Assembly (NCBI GenBank): GCA_020631735.1
Contig: CM036170.1
Location: 63,751,737-63,815,736, forward strand
Length of the DNA stretch: 64,000 nucleotides
Direction of reading: 5' to 3'
Source: Saccharum officinarum
Lineage: Eukaryota > Streptophyta > Magnoliopsida > Poales > Poaceae
This document shows positions 22,068 through 34,891 of this stretch, in pieces; within the stretch, counting starts at the first letter, position 1, and each line of letters starts with the position of its first letter. The translations under genes were made by a program, and so were the position numbers. Below the pieces are notes generated by a model. It saw only the letters and a list, made by a program, of their open reading frames with translations, was not told where the DNA came from and made no database searches.

Positions 22068-24523
22068 CTAAGGATCTGATGGGGGAACAGACGGAGTCGA
22101 GTCGGGTGCCGAGGAGCGCGGAGTGATCACAAACTGTGAGATGTCTCCCTCGGACTCGGAGCTATCTGGCTGACCCTCTGAAAAAGCACGCGGTTGTGAA
22201 GCGGTCTGGGTTTGATCAACAGGAACAGGTGCTGCTGAAGTAGCGATAAGTGGAGCAGTCTCTGTGACCTGAGCCTGAAGTGAGCCAAAAACTGGGGGAT
22301 CTGTAGAAGCAACTGATGATGGACCAGTCTCTGTAGTGCCTGTCCCTGTCACTGGAAAGAAAACTGCCTCTGAACCTGACAACCCTGAAGAAGTAGTAAC
22401 TGTGGTGTGTGAGGGCGTCGGCTGACCAGTCAACTCGCTATAAGTGACACTTAGATCAAAGAGCGGTGTGCCGGTCAACATGTGAGGGCGAGGCTGGTCT
22501 GAAGGAGTAAATCCTGTCTGTATGGGCGTGTAGCTCGGGGACTGGAACGACTGAGGAACCTGCAGCTGTGGAGATGTGAACTGAAAACTCGGCTGATCCT
22601 GACTTGAAGGTCCACTGAAAGGTATAGCTGAAGTCAGGATAGATGCAGGTGGAGGAGCCCCAACTATGACAAGGTGACGTAGAAGCTCCAAGTACTGCTG
22701 CTGGCTAGCTGCACTCTGTCGCTGCATCTCATACTGCTGACGCTGCATCTCGACCTGTTGGCGCTGTATCTCAAGCTGCTGTCTTTGGAACTCATCCTGT
22801 CGAGCCTGTATCTGTGCAAACGCAGCAGCTGTGTCCTGAGCCTGTCTCTGTAGTTGTTGCTCCTGTCGCTCCTGTGCCTGGGTCAGCCTCTCAAGTATAG
22901 CCACCATGGCTGGGTCTGAGCGGGAGGCTGAACCAGAGCCACCGGCCTCGTGGTCGTGAGGCCGAGGAGACTGATACCTGGGGATGGGCTGATAGTCCTC
23001 ATCAGTGCTGTCAGAGGCCTCATCCTCAGCTATATCAGCGGGCTGAGCATCTAGATCTGCCAGTTCTGCCTCAGCAAGACCCTGTATGGTCGCATCCTGC
23101 TCAGCCGCTGTCTCACGCACCTCAGGTCTCTCTCTCTGTCCTGGTGCAGGGATCTGCTCCCTGGTAACTGAAGCCCATAACTGACGAATATCATACTCAG
23201 GAAAAACAGTAGTAGTGTCAGTTATCTCAGCACTAATCTCTGAAGGCAGCTCAAGTGCAGATCTGATGATAAAACAAATCCAATGAGCATAGGGCAGCTG
23301 ACGGTGTCCCTTGAAACCTTCTGCCAGGGTGTCCTCCATCTCACTGACCATAAGATCCCAAATATCAAAAGGTGTCTGTGAAAGAAGATGGTGAACAACC
23401 CAGAGCTGCATCCTGGTCAGTCCTCTCTGTAGCCAAGTCTGGGAAGAAGAGTGCGTCTGACAATAACATCCAAGACTCGGGCAAGCGGTGTCAGACTGGC
23501 AGGTGTACGACGAGACCCTTCGCCAAAAGGCTCACAAAAGCAGGGTCGGATCAGATCTGTAGGTGGCACAGAACCGCCATGAGGGCGTCTAGGTGGAGCT
23601 GTCTGACCGAAGCAGAGCTGGTGAATCTTCGTATCTGAAGCTGGGAGTCTGAGAATCTCCCGTACCCTGGAGCTGTACAGTCTGCGGTCGCGGCCTCTGA
23701 ATGCAAAATGTATGAACTCATGGGCTGGATCAATCCACAATGAAGCATAGAACTCCCTAACCCAAGTACCGCAGTATGCACCTGTCCGTCCAAGAAAATC
23801 TGACTGGCCTGGTAGATAGGACAGGTGCGGACGTAGCTGCTCACCCACTACCTCAATAAGTGACTCAAGGCGACAGACCCTCTGTGGTCGAAAAGCAATG
23901 CCACTGTCAACCAGAGCTCTATAAAAGTCCTCCTAGAGAGGAGTATAGAATCCCTCTGAAGCTCTGGAGTCTCTCTGAGGTGGGAACCAGCGACTGACCT
24001 CAACAAACCTCAAACTCTGCACCTGTCGTGCAGTAGCACCTCTCAAGTCAAAGTGCTCAACTGGTGGTGTACCTCTAACTCTCGGAGGTGGATGTCCTCC
24101 ACGACGCTGGCCCTCTGGCCTAGGAGTCACCTGAGTCCGTGTGCGTGTGGAGCGGCGATGTGATGGAGTCTGAGCTGCCTGTTCCGCTGTCCCCTCTGAA
24201 GGTGCTGCAGGTGGATCCACTGACATAGTATCTGCATCCATTGGCACTCTTGTGCCCTCAGTGGTCTCAGTGGTCTCTGTACCAAGCTGTCGTCCTTCAA
24301 GATGAAAACGACTGTCTCCAATGTGTATACCACTGCTCCTGCCACCCCTCTCAACTGCATCAGCTGCATCTGCCACTGCCTGAGCTATCTCTGCATCAGT
24401 AAGAGTCTCCTTCTTCTTTCTGGCCATGATCTTTATGCGCTTACCACGCGCAACCTCAGACAGACGAGGAGGACTGTCGTCCCCGTCACTAGGAGCACCA
24501 CCAGCATTCTTGCAACGAACCAT
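22068..24523 (-). pseudogene. Sirevirus extra ORF (env-like position), copy 1
   Basis: Minus strand, start MVRCKNAGGA at 24523. Basic N-terminus with KKKE-type residues, then a mid region with WIDPAHEFIHFAFRGRD, then a Gln-rich heptad-like segment (RQQVEMQRQQYEMQRQ near 22760), then a long Ser/Thr/Pro-rich tail ending about 22068. The position between pol and the 3' LTR equals the envelope-like ORF of some Sireviruses. I see no signal peptide and no membrane-spanning segment, so an envelope role is unsupported; a structural coiled-coil protein is equally possible. Lesions: an in-frame stop near 23935 and a frame change near 23417. The partial copy at 34892-36904 has different lesions. Confidence 0.7.
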
Positions 24524-24998
24524 GCTGTCACACTATCGGAAAACCTCTGAAAGATGGTGTACTGACACTCGAGAGGCTTGGCCTCAATCCGTATCCGCAG
24601 GCTTGGCCTCGGATTCAATCAGCAGAACAACAGTCACCCCGACAAACCGATAGACTCGCTGAAAAGACGGAATAGATGGATCTACTATAAGCAACATATA
24701 TAAACTAAATGTATGAAACCCTAGAGATAACAAGCATATGAGGTAAGATATGAGATGACCGCGATAGCTACCTCGACGAGCGATGATCCGATGACCGGAA
24801 GACGATCTCGACGTATTGGGGTTACCCGAAGACGGCGACCGAAACCCTAGAATACAATCGACGACCGAACGACAATTGAATTAGAAATCACTTGAAAATC
24901 AACGGTAAACCCTAATCCAAGGAGAAGATGTCACCTTGCGGAGACGGAGATGATCGCGAGGATTCGAAGATGAGAACCTAGCAACCTAGGGTTAGGGT
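24524..24998 (-). other. Leader upstream of extra ORF copy 1
   Basis: No reading frame of note. Contains several AACCCTA-type and GACCG words. It lies between the extra ORF start and the duplicated block around the gap. Confidence 0.4.
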
Positions 24999-25843
24999 TT
25001 GGGATCTTTGCAGGGGTTTTGAAGATCGTGCACGGCAAACAGATCCCGACGCGAGGCTAGGGCGCAGAGGAGATCGTCGGCCGTGAACTAACGGCGGCGT
25101 GCGAGCAAAGGGCGCGAGACGCAGCTGCGGGCGCAAGTGCGGAGCGGCAGCGGCGGCGGTGCGAGCGCAGGGCGCGGCTGCGGCGGTGGTGCGGGCAGCG
25201 GCGTAGGGCGCAGCTGTGGCGATGGTGGCGCGGGCAGCGGCTGCGGCGGTGGCGATGGCGCGGCGGCGGCGGAGTCAGAGGCGAGAGCGTGGTGAGATTG
25301 AAAAGATGAGATCCAGTTGTACGGTTAAAGGGGCGAGATCCACTTTATGCGTGATGACCGGACGCGGTGGTCGAATGACCGGACGCGGTGGATGCAGCGT
25401 CCGGTCACACTCCAGTAAGCTCCTGGAATGACCGGACGCGTCCGATTATCACGATCGGACGCTGACAGCGTCCGGTTTTCGATTTTCCCGGAAGACTGAG
25501 ACAGATGACCGGACGCGGTGGTGGTTACCGGGACCGACGCGGTGGTCAGCAGGGGCGCGTCCGGTGCAGCGTCCGATCACAGGAACAGAAGACGGTCTTC
25601 AGGATGACCGGACGCGCTGATGGTTCTGGGACCGGACGCGGTGGTGAAGCAGCACTGCGTCCGGTGCAGCGTCCGGTCCGTCCAGCGTCCGGTTACTTTT
25701 TCACACTTTTCATTCTGAACTTTGACGCGACTTCTCCCAATCAAGTTCCAATTCAAAGAGACACAAAAAAACACCAATTGGAACAAGATATGAGTGACCT
25801 CACTCAAACCCTCAACTTTCTCAAAATAGATTGCCTTAGGCTA
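24999..25843 (+). repeat. Duplicated block left of the gap
   Basis: 845 bp that recur at 25944-26779 (836 bp) in the same orientation. The right copy differs mostly by single-base losses or gains in GC-rich runs (for example AAAGGGGCGAG versus AAAGGCGAG). It holds a cluster of ATGACCGGACGCGGTGG words. See the gap entry. Confidence 0.85.
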
Positions 25844-25943
25844 NNNNNNNNNNNNNNNNNNNNNNNNNNNNNNNNNNNNNNNNNNNNNNNNNNNNNNNNN
25901 NNNNNNNNNNNNNNNNNNNNNNNNNNNNNNNNNNNNNNNNNNN
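25844..25943. other. Assembly gap, exactly 100 N
   Basis: One hundred N. A round 100 is a conventional filler of unknown size. The sequence left of it reappears right of it, so the true gap may be negative, i.e. the two contigs overlap. Any translation across it is meaningless. Confidence 0.98.
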
Positions 25944-26779
25944 TTGGGATCTTTGCAGGGGTTTTGAAGATCGTGCACGGCAAACAGATCCCGACGCGAG
26001 GCTAGGGCGCAGAGGAGATCGTCGGCCGTGAACTAACGCGGCGTGCGAGCAAAAGGGCGCGAGACGCGCTGCGGGCGCAAGGTGCGGCACGGCAAGCGGC
26101 GGCGGTGCGAGCGCCAGGCGCGGCTGCGGCGGTGTGCGGGCAGGGCGTAGGGCGCAGCTGTGGCGATGGTGGCGCGGGCAGCGGCTGCGCGTGGCGATGG
26201 GGCGGCGGCGGCGGAGTCAGAGGCAGAGCGTGGTGAGATTGAAAAGATGAGATCCAGTTGTACGGTTAAAGGCGAGATCCACTTTATGCGTGATGACCGG
26301 ACGCGGTGGTCGAATGACCGGACGCGTGGAGCAGCGTCCGGTCACACTCCAGTAAGCTCCTGGAATGACCGGACGCGTCCGATTATCCACGATCGGACGC
26401 TGACAGCGTCCCGGTTTCGATTTTCCCGGAACAAAGACAGATGACCGGACGCGGTGGTGGTTACCGGGACCGGACGCGGTGGTCAGCAGGGGCGCGTCCG
26501 GTGCAGCGTCCGATCACAGGAACAGAAGACGGTCTTCAGGATGACCGGACGCGCTGGTGGTCGCTGGGACCGGACGCGGTGGTGAAGCAGCACTGCGTCG
26601 GTGCAGCGTCCGGTCCAGCGTCCGGTCACTATTTTTCACACTTTTTTCATTCTGAACTTTGACGCGACTTCTCCCAATCAAGTTCCAATTAAAGAGACAC
26701 AAATAAACACCAATTGGAACAAGATATGAGTGACCTCACTCAAACCCTCAACTTTCTCAAAATAGATTGCCTTAGGCTA
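25944..26779 (+). repeat. Duplicated block right of the gap
   Basis: Begins TTGGGATCTTTGCAGG exactly at the end of the N run and ends CCTTAGGCTA, the same word at which the left copy stops before the N run. This is the geometry of overlapping contig ends. The indel-rich differences look like sequencing noise. Confidence 0.85.
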
Positions 26780-27117
26780 TTATTATTTTTAGGAAAATAG
26801 GCAACAAACACCCGAGGAGCAACATATGGCCATGCAATAGATTTTGAACATTGGGAGCGTCAAAAGCTCTCTCTACCCATGGACGAACACAGAGGTTGCT
26901 CAAAACTTAACCGAAAAGAACGACAAAAGCAACAACCATGCATATGCAATGCAAAACAAGTAAGTAAAGCTAGGTTGCTTGTCAAGTTTGATCACGGTTA
27001 GGCTTCTTCACTCCTCAAAGGAGGGTTATCGTAACCATGTTAGTCAAGCCCTGATGCATTGCGGGTAATTAAAACATGACTATACAATGCAATGCAAGGG
27101 ACAACATAAGTTCATCT
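26780..27117 (-). other. Spacer after pol
   Basis: AT-rich non-coding DNA between the pol stop and the repeated block. No gene seen. Confidence 0.5.
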
Positions 27118-30100
27118 TTAAAAGTTACTAGAATCAAGCACATTTAGTTCACTTCTCAACCTACAAAAGGTAGCTTCATCCAAAGGTTTAGTAAAGATAT
27201 CCGCTAATTGATCTTCACTTCTTACACCTTCTAGTGATATGTCATTTTTAGCAACGTGATCTCTTAGAAAGTGGTGGCGGATATCAATGTGCTTGGTGCG
27301 AGAGTGTTGTACCGGATTATTGGCAATTTTAACCGTACTTTCATTGTCACATAAAAGCGGCACCTTTTTAAGAACAACTCCATAGTCTAGGAGGGTTGTT
27401 TCATGTATAGGATTTGAGCACAACAAGCCCCCGCGGCAATGTATTCGCCTCGGCGGTGGACAAAGCCACACTATTTTGCTTTTAGATGACCATGATACTA
27501 AGGATCTCCCAAGCAAATGGCACCCTCGGATGTGCTTTTTCTATCAATTTTGCAACCGGCATAATCCGAATCGGAGTAGCCAACTAGTTGGAATCTAGCT
27601 CCTTTGGGATACCATAATCAATGCTTGGAGTATACTTAAGATATCTTAGGATTCTTTTTACGGCACTTAAGTGAGGTTCTTTAGGGCACGCTTGAAAGCG
27701 GGCACACATGCACACACTAACATGATGTCGGGCCTAGATGCGGTAAGATACAACAGCTACCAATCATAGAACGGTAAAGAGTTTGATCGATTGGTTTACC
27801 TCCCTCATCTAGGTCGAGATGTCCATTAGTTGGCATTGGGATCTTGATTGGCTTGCATTCTTCCATCTTGAATCTTTTGAGAAGATCCTTGGTATACTTC
27901 TCTTGAGAGATAAAGATCCCTTCTCTCATTTGCTTGACTTGAAACGCAAGGAAGAATGTTAGCTCACCAATCATTGACATCTCGAACTCTTTTGACATCA
28001 ATGCACCAAATTCTTTGCAATAGTCTTTATTTGTTGACCCGAAGATGATATCATTACATATACTTGACAAATAAAGATCTCTTCTTTGAATTTTTTGGTG
28101 AATAGTGTGGTGTCAACCTTCCCAATGGTGAAGCCCTTCTCAATAAGGAAGTCCCGAAGGCGCTCATACCACGCTCTAGGGGCTTGCTTGAGCCCATATA
28201 GCGCCTTGGACAACCTATAAACGTGATTAGGATATCTAGGGTCTTCAAACCCGGGAGGTTGTTCAACAAAGACTAGTTCATTTATAAAGTCATTTAAGAA
28301 TGCACTTTTCACATCCATTTGATATAGTTTCATATCATGATGTGATGCATATGCAAGTAGGATACGGATGGCTTCAAGTCTTGCAACGGGTGCAAAAGTC
28401 TCTCCAAAATCAAGACCTTCAACTTGAGAGAACCTTTTGCAACTAGTCTTGCCTTGTTTCTTACCACTACTCCTTGATCATCTTGCTTATTGCGGAACAC
28501 CCACTTGGTTCCAATGACTCTTGCACCTTTTGGATGCTCTTCAAGTGTCCATACTTGATTGCGGGCGAAGTTGTTCAATTCTTCATGCATGGCATTCACC
28601 CAATCCGGATCTTGAAGAGCTTCTTCTACATTCTTAGGTTCAAGACAAGAGACAAAAGAGTGATGTTCAACAAAAGAATTGAATTTTTGAGATCGAGTCA
28701 TTACACCCTTTGTTGGACTCCCTATGATGAGATCTTGTGGATGTGCTTGAAGTAGAGGTGAGTTTCTTCGATCAACCATTTGAGGAGTGGGATGAGGAGC
28801 ATCAACATCTTGTGCTTGTGCCTTGGCTTGATGATGAGAGACATTGGTGTCTTTATTTTCAACTCTCTCATTCTTGTCATCATCTTGAGGCACATGTGAT
28901 GAAGATGGTGGATTGACAATTTGTACATCGTCTTCATCATCTTTAGGCTTGATGTCTCCCACGGGCATGTTCTTCATGGCCTCCCTCAATGGTTCATCAC
29001 CTACATCATCACAATTCTCAATTGCTCCTTGGGAGCCGTTAGATTCATCAAATTCCACATCATATGTTTCTTCAACCAAACCGGTGGCGTGGTTAAATAC
29101 TCTATATGCTTTGGACTTTGATGAGTAGCCAACAAGAAAACCAATATCACAACGTCTTTAGAACTTCCCTAGGTGTTGACGCTTCTTGTAGATGTAGCAT
29201 TTGCACCCAAACACCCGGAAGAATGAGACGTCCGACTTCTTTTCATTTAGCAACTCATAAGGGGTCTTGCAAAGGAACTTTTGTAGGAAGAGGCGATTTG
29301 AAGCATAGCATGCGGTGTTGATCGCCTCGGCCCATAATTTCTCCGGTGTATTGTACTCATCTAGCATTGTTCTTACAAGAGTGATCAAGGTCCGGTTCTT
29401 CCTCTCAACTACACTATTTTGTTGTGGAGTGTAGGTTGATGACACTTCATGCTTGATTCCAATTTCATCACAATAGGCTTCAATGTTGGTGTTGTCAAAT
29501 TCTTTTCCATTGTCACTTCTAATCTTCTTTATTTTGACTTCAAATTCATTTTGAGCTCTCTTTGCAAACTTCTTGAAGCAACTTGCCACTTCGGTTTTGT
29601 CATGAAGAAAGAAAGTCCAAGTGTATCTTGAGAAGTCATCCACAATCACAAGACAATAGAGATTTCCACCCAAACTCTTGTAAGTTGTAGGACCAAACAA
29701 ATCCATGTGAAGAAGTTCTAGTACTCTTGATGTTGACATGTAGGCTTTGGTTGGGTGAGTGTTTGCAACTTGTTTGCCGGCTTGACATGCACTACAAGGT
29801 TTGTCCTTTTTAAACTTTACATCCTTCAAGCCTCTTACTAGTTCTTTCTTCAAAAGCTTGTTAAGAGTGTTCATTCCAACATGAGCAAGCCTCCTATGCC
29901 AAAGCCATCCAAGTGTGGTCTTGGTGAACAAATATGTCATCAAGTTTGCATCTTCAGAGGTGAAGTCAACAAGATAAAGATTATTGTATCTAAAACCCTT
30001 GAAAATTGCTTGCTTGTCTTCTATCTTGGTAACAACCACTTCATTTGGACCAAACAAGCATTGATAGCCAAGATCACAAAGTTGCCCAACGGATAGTAAG

Positions 30101-30327
30101 TTGAAACTCAATGAAGCAACATAGAGCACATTGGAGAGAGAATGATCATTTGATATTGCAACCTTGCCTATACCCTTGACTTTGCTCTTTGAATTATCCC
30201 CAAATGTGATCTTGTCTTGGCATACCCCATCCTCTTCAAGTGAGGTGACCATACGAGGATCACCGGTCATATGTTGTGTGCAACCACTATCAATCACCCA
30301 ATGAGATCCACCGGTCTTGTAGTTCAC
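27118..30327 (-). pseudogene. Sirevirus-type pol (protease, integrase, RT, RNase H), broken
   Basis: Minus strand. Protease: WVIDSGCTQHMTG near 30300. Integrase zinc region: WHRRLAHVGMNTL and CSACQAGKQ near 29900-29780. Integrase core: LLHMDLFGP near 29710, IRSDNGKEF near 29510 and TYTPQQNSVVERKNRT near 29430. After a stop near 29158 the frame resumes at 29079 with the variable linker and RT start (GTKWVFRNKQDD near 28500). RT continues at 28333 ([26 protein letters not shown] near 28190). The catalytic YVDD block near 28070 is damaged: one frame reads VYVMISSS and the next ICNDIIFGSTN. RNase H begins in a damaged frame near 27640 and ends 27118 (HIDIRHHFLRD, QLADIFTKPLD). At least four frame breaks; no activity expected from this copy. 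Confidence 0.88.
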
Positions 30328-30402
30328 CTACACACAAGAGATCAAGCCTTTTGTTTAGGGACCCAAAATTGAGAGGGACCCTTAACTTTTTCAACTAGTG
30401 AC

Positions 30403-32673
30403 TTAGCAACCCAATTTTCTTTGGCCTATTCTTGTTGGGAGGACCAAGAACATAACTTTTATCTTTCCACTAGAGTCCTTTCTAAGCATGTAGTGAGCAT
30501 TGAAAGCAAAGGGTCTAGCATGCTTGGGCAAGGGTTGTGGTGGTGGGGTTTTGCACTCATGAGCAAAATGGCCTTCTTGTCCACACTCAACACATCTCTT
30601 TGGCTTGGGCTTAGTCTTGCTTTGTTGTTGTTTGGCCTTGACCTTCTTCTCTTGATTTGCCAAATACCCAATGCCACTCCTATCCAACTTCATGACGGTG
30701 TTCATGAGTAGCTCACTTTGCAAGTGTTGGCCTCTTGTGAACTTGCTTATGCCGGTCTTGAGATGCTCTTTCTCTTGCTTGAGCTTCTTGTTTTCTTCAA
30801 TGAGTGACTCATTTGAAGCTTGCTTTTCAAGAGCCAACAACTTCTTGTTCTCAACTTTAAGCTTTTCATTTTCACTCTTGAGCTTGACATACTCATCATA
30901 GTCATTTGTCTCAACCACACTCTTGCCTTTGCCGCTAGAACCTTGCTCAAAGTTCTCAACAATCAAATCATCACATGATGTAGCTATATCAATCTTAACA
31001 ATTTGGTTAGTAGCATCATGTGTCTCAAGAGCAAGCTCATTAGCAACAATAAGAGTATCATAGTTGATTTTTAATGTAGTATATTCTTCTTTTAGAGAGT
31101 TGAGTCTAGTCATGAGTTCACTATGCCTCTTCTCAATTTTATCATGCTTATCTTTAAGCTCCTTGTTAGAAATTTTAAGCTCTTTGAGAGAAGAAGACAT
31201 GGTTTTATTTTGATCTATGAGCTCATCCCTAGCATCATGTGCACTTTCAAGTTTAGATGAGAGTGTTTCATTTTCATGTTGAAGCTCATCATTTTCATTT
31301 CTAGTCCTCCTTATGATTTTAGAATATTTGTTTAAAAATTTTACTAATTCATCATAAGAAGGTGCATCATATTCATCATCACTATCACTATCATCACTAT
31401 CACTATTTTGTACCTTTCGATCACCTTTAGCCATGAGACATAGGTGGGAAGTGGATGATGACGGTGAGGACGGCGGTGAAGATGATGATGAGGATGTTGA
31501 TGACGATGGTGATGGCCCAACCACAAGTGCGGCGATCTTCTCTTTTTCATCATCACTTTCATCGCCGGAGGACTCACATGATGATTTAATGTCGGTGAGC
31601 CAATCACCAACAATATAAGCCTTGCCTCCCTTCTTCTTCTTGTAGAACTCTCTTTTCTTGCAATCTTTCTTCTTGTATGGTTTGTTCTTTCTTTTATCAT
31701 CTTCTTCTTCACTTGAATCATCTTTCTTGCCCTTGTACTTATTCTTGTTCTTGTCTTTTGGAGGCCTTGGGCATTAATGAGCTAGATGTCCAAGTTCTCC
31801 ACAATTGAAGCAATCCATTTTGGAGATTGGCTTCCTCTTGGTACTAGTGAAGAATTTCTTCTTCTTGCCATCGAACTTGATGCCACTCTTGTTGAGCTTC
31901 TTTAGCATCTTGGTGGTTCTTCTCACCATGAGTGCAAGTGATTCATCATCAATATCACTCTCACTTGTGCTCTCTTGCACTATCATGGTTTGGCCCTTCT
32001 TCTTTTTCTTTTCATAGCTAGCTTTGAAGGCCAAGTCCTTCTTCTTGGAAGATGATGAGCCCTCTTCCGGAGTGATGTGCATGTACATCTCATGTGCATT
32101 GATCTTCCCCAATACTTGAGTTGGTGTTGCGGAGGAGAGATCACTTTGATGAAGTACGGTGACAATGTGTCCATACTTCTCAACGGGGAGAACACTTAAG
32201 ATCCTCCTTGCAACATCCGATTGACTCATTTTAGTAAGTCCAAGAGCATTAAGATCCTCTACAAGAACATTCAAACGAGTGTACATGTCGTTAGCACTTT
32301 CTTTAGGAAGCATCTCAAAAGAATTAATTTTCTTTAAGGCAATATGATAGCGTTCCTCACGCTCACTCTTGGTTCCCTCATGGAGAGCACAAAGATTCTC
32401 CCACAATTCATGAGCATTTTTGGCATTACGCACACGATTGAAGATATCTTTGCCTAGTGCCCGGTAGATTGCATTTTTCGCTTTTGCATTCCACCGGTCG
32501 TATTTCTCCTCGTCACCACTTGGGTTAGCGGGATCCCTTATGGGGGGAAGCCCTTCGGTTGCGGCTCTAAGGCACCCAACATCTATGGCTTCGAGATATG
32601 CCTCCATACGAATTTTCCAATATGGAAAATCGTCTCCCTCAAAAGTGGGAGGTGGTCCTTCCCCATTAGACAT
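30403..32673 (-). pseudogene. Sirevirus-type Gag with two zinc knuckles and coiled coil, one stop
   Basis: Start MSNGEGPPPTFEG at 32673. Gag core: FPYWKIRMEAYLEA, then NAHELWENLCALHEGT. First CCHC knuckle CFNCGELGHLAH near 31815-31780, but a stop codon sits where the final Cys should follow (31774). The frame reads on through a Lys-rich linker and an acidic/Ser stretch to 31524. A long coiled coil follows (about 31340-30750; repeated LKxENxKLK-type heptads) and a second knuckle CVECGQEGHFAHEC near 30600-30560. The product would be the nucleocapsid protein. Apart from the early stop and a frame offset near 31520 it is well preserved. The ORF ends near 30403; pol lies in another frame 75 bp on. 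Confidence 0.85.
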
Positions 32674-32710
32674 CTTGCTCTAGGCGGTAAAGCCTAAAAA
32701 TAGAGCAACA

Positions 32711-32724
32711 CGGCTCTGATACCA
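32711..32724 (-). other. Primer-binding site of the Sirevirus-type element
   Basis: The minus strand reads TGGTATCAGAGCCG two bases after the LTR, matching the initiator-Met tRNA site. Confidence 0.85.
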
Positions 32725-32726
32725 AT

Positions 32727-34443
32727 TGAAAGGATCAAGATGCCCAAGAGGGGGGTGAATTGGGCTTCTCTAAAAAATAATTGCAAGAATTAAATCCTAC
32801 AAGCCAAACTTCACCCCTAGTGCCTACTTGTGTTCCTTGTGTTTCTACCGATAAAAGTTTTGCACCATAAGCTCCAATCCTAGACTAGCAAGGCAATTCT
32901 AGGAAAGTAAACAAGCAATGAAAGTAGTGCAAGAAAGTAAATGCTTGAAAGTAAGGGATAGGAACACGGCGATATTTTGCCGAGGTATCGGAGAGTCGCC
33001 ACTCCCCACTAGTCCTCGTTGGAGCACCCGCGCAAGGGTGTAGCTCCCCCTTGATCCGCGCAAGGATCAAGTGCTCTCTACGGGTTGATTCTTTGACACT
33101 CCGTCGCGGCGAATCACCCAAAACCGCTCACAACTTGAGTTGGGTCACCCACAATCTCGTCGGATGATCACCGAACTCCCTATCACCACCAAACCGTCTA
33201 GGTGATGGCGATCACCAAGAGTAACAAGCTAGAACTCTCACTTGACCACAACAAGCCTAATGAGAAGATGGATGCACACTTGTTAGACTCTTGTCACTAG
33301 AGAGGATTCTCAAACTTTGATTCGCAAATCTCAATCCTCACTAGGGCTCTTGCACTCCCTTGCACTTCAAAGGTGTTTCTCAGCTAAACAAATGAGCAAG
33401 AGTTATCTTAAAGAGGTGGAGGGGTTGTATTTATAGACCCCTCAGACAAATCCAACCGTTACCTTTCGAAACAGTCAGGCGCGCACTGACCGGACGCGCC
33501 TGTCGATATGACCGGACGCGCCGGTCAGTTGTAACGGTCAAAAACGGAAACTTTGAACTGAAAGACCGGACGCGCCGATCTGTGCTGACCAGACGCGCCG
33601 GTCTGAGATGACCGGACACGCCGATCAGGGATGATCGGACGCGTCCGATCATGCAAGAGCTCTCTGGAAATATGACCTGACGCAACACCGCGTCCGATCA
33701 TAGGTGACCTGACGCGTCAGGTCACCACGGGACCTTACTGGAAGATGACCGGACGCACGACCGCGTCCGATCATAGGAGACCGGACGCGTCAGGTCTCCG
33801 CTGGACCTTACTGGAACGTGACCGGACGCGCTGATCTTCTTCACAGTCACGTCCGATCTTGCTGTTTACCCTCTGAGACACGTGTCGGCCTAACCACCGC
33901 GTCCGGTCCTCTCAAGGACCGCGTCCGGTCAGTCAGCCGAAAACGCAGTTAACTTTTAGTACTGACCGGACGCGTCCGGTCATGACCAGGACCGCGTCCG
34001 GTCATAGGTAAACGGCTCAAACGTCTTCTAAACGCAATGCAACTTGAACCAAATCGCTTCTAACTGTACTCTGAGCTTTTCTCGAGCTACCTAGTGCTAA
34101 GTTTGACAAGTGTGCACCACACCTAAACATAAGACTCACTTAGGTCAAGCTACTCGCTCATACCCCTCTTCATAGTACGGTCAAAGGAAGAAACAAAGAT
34201 CCTAACGACTATTCCAGATGTATCTCAACACCTTGACATCCGGAACTAACCGTCCTTAATCTTATCGTTGATCCTTTGAAAACCGAAACGATTTCCATCA
34301 AGGGACATGACTACCATATTGCCCAAAGCAGTTATTATCTCCATGACCTAACTTACCAATGTTTCTACAAAACACACGTTAGTCATGGTAATTATGTGTT
34401 GTCATTAATTGCCAAAACCAACACCGGGGCCTAGATGCTTTCA
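32727..34443 (-). repeat. 5' LTR of the Sirevirus-type element (1717 bp)
   Basis: Same sequence as 19901-21619 with scattered substitutions and 1-3 bp indels. Begins TGAAAGGATC and ends GATGCTTTCA on the plus strand. It serves as 5' LTR for the downstream internal region, and also has a PPT and extra ORF on its other side, which is what makes the array tandem. The perfect palindrome GACCGGACGCGTCCGGTC recurs at 33964-33981. Confidence 0.9.
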
Positions 34444-34461
34444 ATCTCCCCTTTTTTGGTG
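34444..34461 (-). other. Polypurine tract of the upstream partial copy
   Basis: ATCTCCCCTTTTTTGGTG on the plus strand, one base different from the tract at 21620-21637. Its presence outside a 5' LTR shows that this LTR was also the 3' LTR of another unit. Confidence 0.8.
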
Positions 34462-34891
34462 ATTGATGACAACACTTAGATTCAGAAGATATGAGTTGAG
34501 GTTTTCGATCATGCTTGGCTCACATAAGCATAAAGCTGTAAGCACAAGGGGTTAGACAATGCTTATGTATTCCAAGCCAACTGAGTGTACTTATAAGATA
34601 AGACATGAAAAGTTAGTACACATAAAACAAAGCTCATATGAAATCGGAGTAAGGCACGGAAGCACAACCTTATGAGCTATAAACAAACAAGTGACATGAT
34701 TTAAAGCTGTGAATAGATAAACCATATAGACTTTAAGGTACCTCATAAGATCACATGTCACATGAATGCAATTACTTGTAAGGTAAACATGATGCATGAG
34801 AGTAGCACACACGAAAAACAAAAACTACCCCTAAGCTCCCCCTGAATCTACTTTCTCTCTCCCCCTTTGGCATCAACCGCCAAAAACTAAT

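Noticed and set aside
22068..24523. Remnant of an endogenous virus envelope gene
   Set aside because: No signal peptide, membrane segment or glycoprotein pattern; context is a plant Sirevirus-type element.
25505..26090. Open frames running through the N run on both strands
   Set aside because: They translate undefined bases; they exist only because N codons are not stops.
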